64,000 nucleotides of DNA from Companilactobacillus furfuricola (GTDB taxonomy: Bacteria > Bacillota > Bacilli > Lactobacillales > Lactobacillaceae), in NCBI RefSeq assembly GCF_003946325.1, contig NZ_RHNT01000005.1, positions 1 to 64,000 of the forward strand, written 5' to 3'. The notes under the pieces were generated by a model, which saw nothing but the letters and a program-made list of their open reading frames with translations, was not told where the DNA came from and ran no database searches. The first letter of the stretch is position 1. Every line of letters begins with the position of its first letter. Positions 62,160 to 64,000 of the stretch are shown here, piece by piece. Position numbers and translations under genes: made by a program.

Positions 62160-62972
62160 ATGAGTAAAGAAACAATCAAATTAGGTGCCGTAGTCTATTC
62201 ACCATCAGTTACAGTCGTATGGGACATTATCAAGAAATATTTTGCAACGCAAGACGTCGATCTAGAATGCGTCTTCTTCAAGAACTATCGTGAACAAGTT
62301 AAAGCCTTAGTAGCTGGCGATATCGACGTAGCTTGGAACTCGCCACTAGCTCAAGTAGAAGCTGATATCAAATCAAATCACACTTGTGGCTACAGTTACA
62401 TGCGTGATACTGACTTAGACCGCAAGAGTACTTTCTTAGTTAAAAAAGACAGTGGTATCAAAGGACTTGCAGACTTCAAAGGCAAGACGATCGGCTTCGG
62501 TGCCATCGATTCACCACAAGCACGTCTCATCCCATTGGAATATCTTCACGAAAACGGCCTCGAATCTGGCAAAGATTTCACTGAAAAAACATTCGATGTT
62601 GATGTCGGCTTAGACGGCGATCACGTTGGTGGTGAAGTCGATGCCCTTCAAGCACTCAAAGATGGCAAAATTGATATCTCAGTTACCACTGAGATCAACC
62701 GTGAAAACTGGACTAAAGATGGTACTATCGACGCCAACCAAATCGTCGTAGCAGCTTTAACAGGTCTTTATGACCACTGCATTTTCACAACACGACCAAA
62801 CTTCCCTGAAAACTTGAAGAAAGACTTCGAAGATGGCTTAGCCAAAATGGATTACAATAATCCAGAGCACAAAGAAATGATGGATCTCGAAGGTCTCAAA
62901 AAATGGGTCCCAGGTAGAACAAGTGGCTTCAAACTACTTGAAAATGCCGTCGACTACTTGAATTTCTTTTAA
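62160..62972 (+). CDS. Solute-binding-protein-fold protein without signal peptide
   Basis: A 270-residue protein of the PhnD/SsuA/NMT1-like periplasmic-binding fold: I-K-L-G-A-V-V-Y-S-P-S-V-T start, V-A-G-D-I-D-V-A-W-N-S-P near 52-63, D-F-K-G-K-T-I-G-F-G near 107-116. It has no signal peptide or lipobox, and no ABC permease or ATPase is adjacent, so it is cytosolic. It could be an enzyme or sensor on this fold, as THI5/NMT1 and MqnA are. It is co-transcribed with the flavoprotein (40-bp gap) and the MetE-like gene (12-bp gap). Confidence 0.8.
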   Translation: MSKETIKLGAVVYSPSVTVVWDIIKKYFATQDVDLECVFFKNYREQVKALVAGDIDVAWNSPLAQVEADIKSNHTCGYSYMRDTDLDRKSTFLVKKDSGIKGLADFKGKTIGFGAIDSPQARLIPLEYLHENGLESGKDFTEKTFDVDVGLDGDHVGGEVDALQALKDGKIDISVTTEINRENWTKDGTIDANQIVVAALTGLYDHCIFTTRPNFPENLKKDFEDGLAKMDYNNPEHKEMMDLEGLKKWVPGRTSGFKLLENAVDYLNFF

Positions 62973-62984
62973 GAGGTAATAAAT

Positions 62985-64000
62985 ATGCAAAAAACTTATC
63001 CACTTTTTCCGACCTCTTTGATCGGAAGTTGGCCGAGAAGCCGCGAAGTCTTACTAGCACAACGTCAGCACCGCAATGGCAAAATGTCAGACCAAGAATT
63101 CAATGATCTGATCGAAAGAGAAACCGCTAGGATCATCAAGATCCAAGAAGATGAAGGCCTAGATTTCATCGTCTCCGGCGAACTTTCGCGTGACAACTAT
63201 TGTTCATTTGTAGCTGATAGGATCGGTGGAGTCGAGCTCCTATCAATGAATGACGTAGTTGACTACATTGCCGACAAGCAATCTTTTGAAGACATCCTAG
63301 ACGTCCTAGACGTCCCTTCGATCGCCATCAGAAATGCTATCTGTACTGGCAAATTAGAATATCATCCCATCGCAGTAAACGAATTAAAGCTATTGAAAAA
63401 ATATACCGACAAACCAGTCAAAATAACGCTCCCTGGACCTTATTTAATGACTCGTTCAATGTGGTTAGCAAAACTTTCAAAAAAGGCTTACAGCAGCAAA
63501 GAAGAGCTCGGACAAGACGTCGTCAAGATCTTGCAACAAGAGATCGACAACCTCCAAGAATTAGGAGTAGACGTCGTCCAATTTGACGAGCCAGTACTGA
63601 CCGAAGTAGTCTTCACCGAAGGAAAAACTAGATCCTTCATGTGTGCAGCATTAGCTGAGAAAAAAGATCCCCACGACGAACTAGAATTCGCCAAATCACT
63701 ATTAAAACCAGTGATGGATCACGTGGACCGCAGAAAATCATATGCCTCCCTTCACGTCTGTCGTGGAAACTGGAGCAATGACGAAAGCATCCTACTATCA
63801 GGAGCCTACACACCACTACTAGACCTCTTCGAATACGTCGACCCTGACATCTTGACACTAGAATATTCCACTCCAAGAGCCGGAGACTTCAGCACCTTAA
63901 TGGCCTCCAAGCAGATCCGAGAAAATGACATTATCGGATTAGGAGTAGAAAATCCTAGATTGCATCAAGCAGAATCAGTCGATTTTATTACTGACAAAGT
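62985..64000 (+). CDS. MetE-like (cobalamin-independent methionine synthase catalytic domain) protein, partial
   Basis: The reading frame starts at ATG 62985 after GAGG and is still open at the window end (338 codons). It begins with P-T-S-L-I-G-S-W-P-R-S, typical of short MetE-C-domain proteins rather than two-domain MetE. Zinc-ligand candidates are His257 and Cys259 (L-H-V-C) and Glu293 (T-L-E-Y); F-D-E-P-V-L at 200-205 is also conserved. The last expected Cys ligand lies beyond the window. It probably moves a methyl group to or from a thiol. Third positions become strongly A/C-biased toward 63.8 kb. Confidence 0.88.
   Translation, partial: MQKTYPLFPTSLIGSWPRSREVLLAQRQHRNGKMSDQEFNDLIERETARIIKIQEDEGLDFIVSGELSRDNYCSFVADRIGGVELLSMNDVVDYIADKQSFEDILDVLDVPSIAIRNAICTGKLEYHPIAVNELKLLKKYTDKPVKITLPGPYLMTRSMWLAKLSKKAYSSKEELGQDVVKILQQEIDNLQELGVDVVQFDEPVLTEVVFTEGKTRSFMCAALAEKKDPHDELEFAKSLLKPVMDHVDRRKSYASLHVCRGNWSNDESILLSGAYTPLLDLFEYVDPDILTLEYSTPRAGDFSTLMASKQIRENDIIGLGVENPRLHQAESVDFITDK

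Overview
The window looks like chromosome from a low-GC Lactobacillaceae species, most like the Companilactobacillus / farciminis-alimentarius type. The assignment rests on strong AGGAGG ribosome sites, AT-rich spacers, a T-box ahead of asnS, CRE-type CcpA sites, 2,3-BPG-dependent gpmA and a deo operon. The genus is an inference; no rRNA or tRNA gene was seen. No prophage, CRISPR array or transposase gene is present. Mobility is represented by the 3' end of a group II intron at the left edge and by several families of structured repeats.

Layout: 0-2.4 kb, intron end, a truncated repeat and a Y-family polymerase/YolD pair. 2.4-6.2 kb, an orphan HicA toxin, a matrixin protease, a nitroreductase and a broken PIN/ImmA-IrrE module. 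6.3-9.8 kb, gpmA, a large unrecognised protein and a secreted amidase. 9.8-10.5 kb, repeat block 1. 10.6-18.2 kb, the complete deoxynucleoside catabolic operon (deoC, deoB, pdp, deoD, nupC, purine permease) with divergent deoR. 18.2-18.8 kb, repeat block 2. 18.9-24.5 kb, a lipoprotein, an ABC-2 exporter, inverted repeat block 3, a LOG protein and gldA. 25-31.4 kb, a membrane protein, a secreted alpha/beta hydrolase, a Fic toxin-antitoxin module with a nonsense codon, and a copper ATPase with two cupredoxins. 31.5-37.3 kb, small membrane proteins, a candidate sRNA, a transaldolase-family aldolase, rarA and T-box asnS. 37.4-46.3 kb, a secreted-protein/XRE cluster, a cyclase, a large membrane glycosyltransferase-like protein, paired lipoproteins, a DUF915-type hydrolase and a broken XRE gene. 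46.4-54.4 kb, map, a long palindrome, nitroreductase/MarR, a broken Na+/H+ antiporter, a DAACS symporter, an orphan RHH antitoxin and gabD. 55-59.3 kb, mmuM and a divergent amino-acid permease (probable S-methylmethionine salvage), a monooxygenase and a DMT transporter. 59.5-64 kb, an NhaC-type antiporter, an acyl-CoA-dehydrogenase-like flavoprotein, a cytosolic solute-binding-fold protein and a MetE-like enzyme cut by the window end.

Two observations stand out. First, a 150-bp element bounded by a perfect 19-bp inverted repeat occurs three times (10.4, 18.7 and 22.2 kb). Its internal helices change sequence between copies while keeping pairing, the signature of a structured RNA or ssDNA. It sits in a larger block with GA-rich tandem repeats and a shared terminator. 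Around blocks 1 and 2, around the truncated copy at the left edge, and around an unrelated palindrome at 47.4 kb, one DNA strand is depleted of C and A in favour of T and G. At blocks 1 and 2 this holds whichever strand encodes the gene. The bias fades over about 1 kb and keeps the same polarity on both sides, as if one strand were repeatedly exposed and deaminated. Second, the 59.5-64 kb cluster joins a MetE-like protein to an acyl-CoA-dehydrogenase-fold protein whose usual catalytic Glu aligns with Ala, and to a binding-protein fold with no signal peptide, downstream of a Cys/Met-containing mini-ORF. It is a candidate uncharacterised sulfur or one-carbon pathway.

Several accessory genes carry single disabling changes: a PIN toxin frameshift, in-frame TGA in Fic and in the antiporter, and in-frame TAG in an XRE regulator. 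The toxin-antitoxin complement is therefore mostly decaying.
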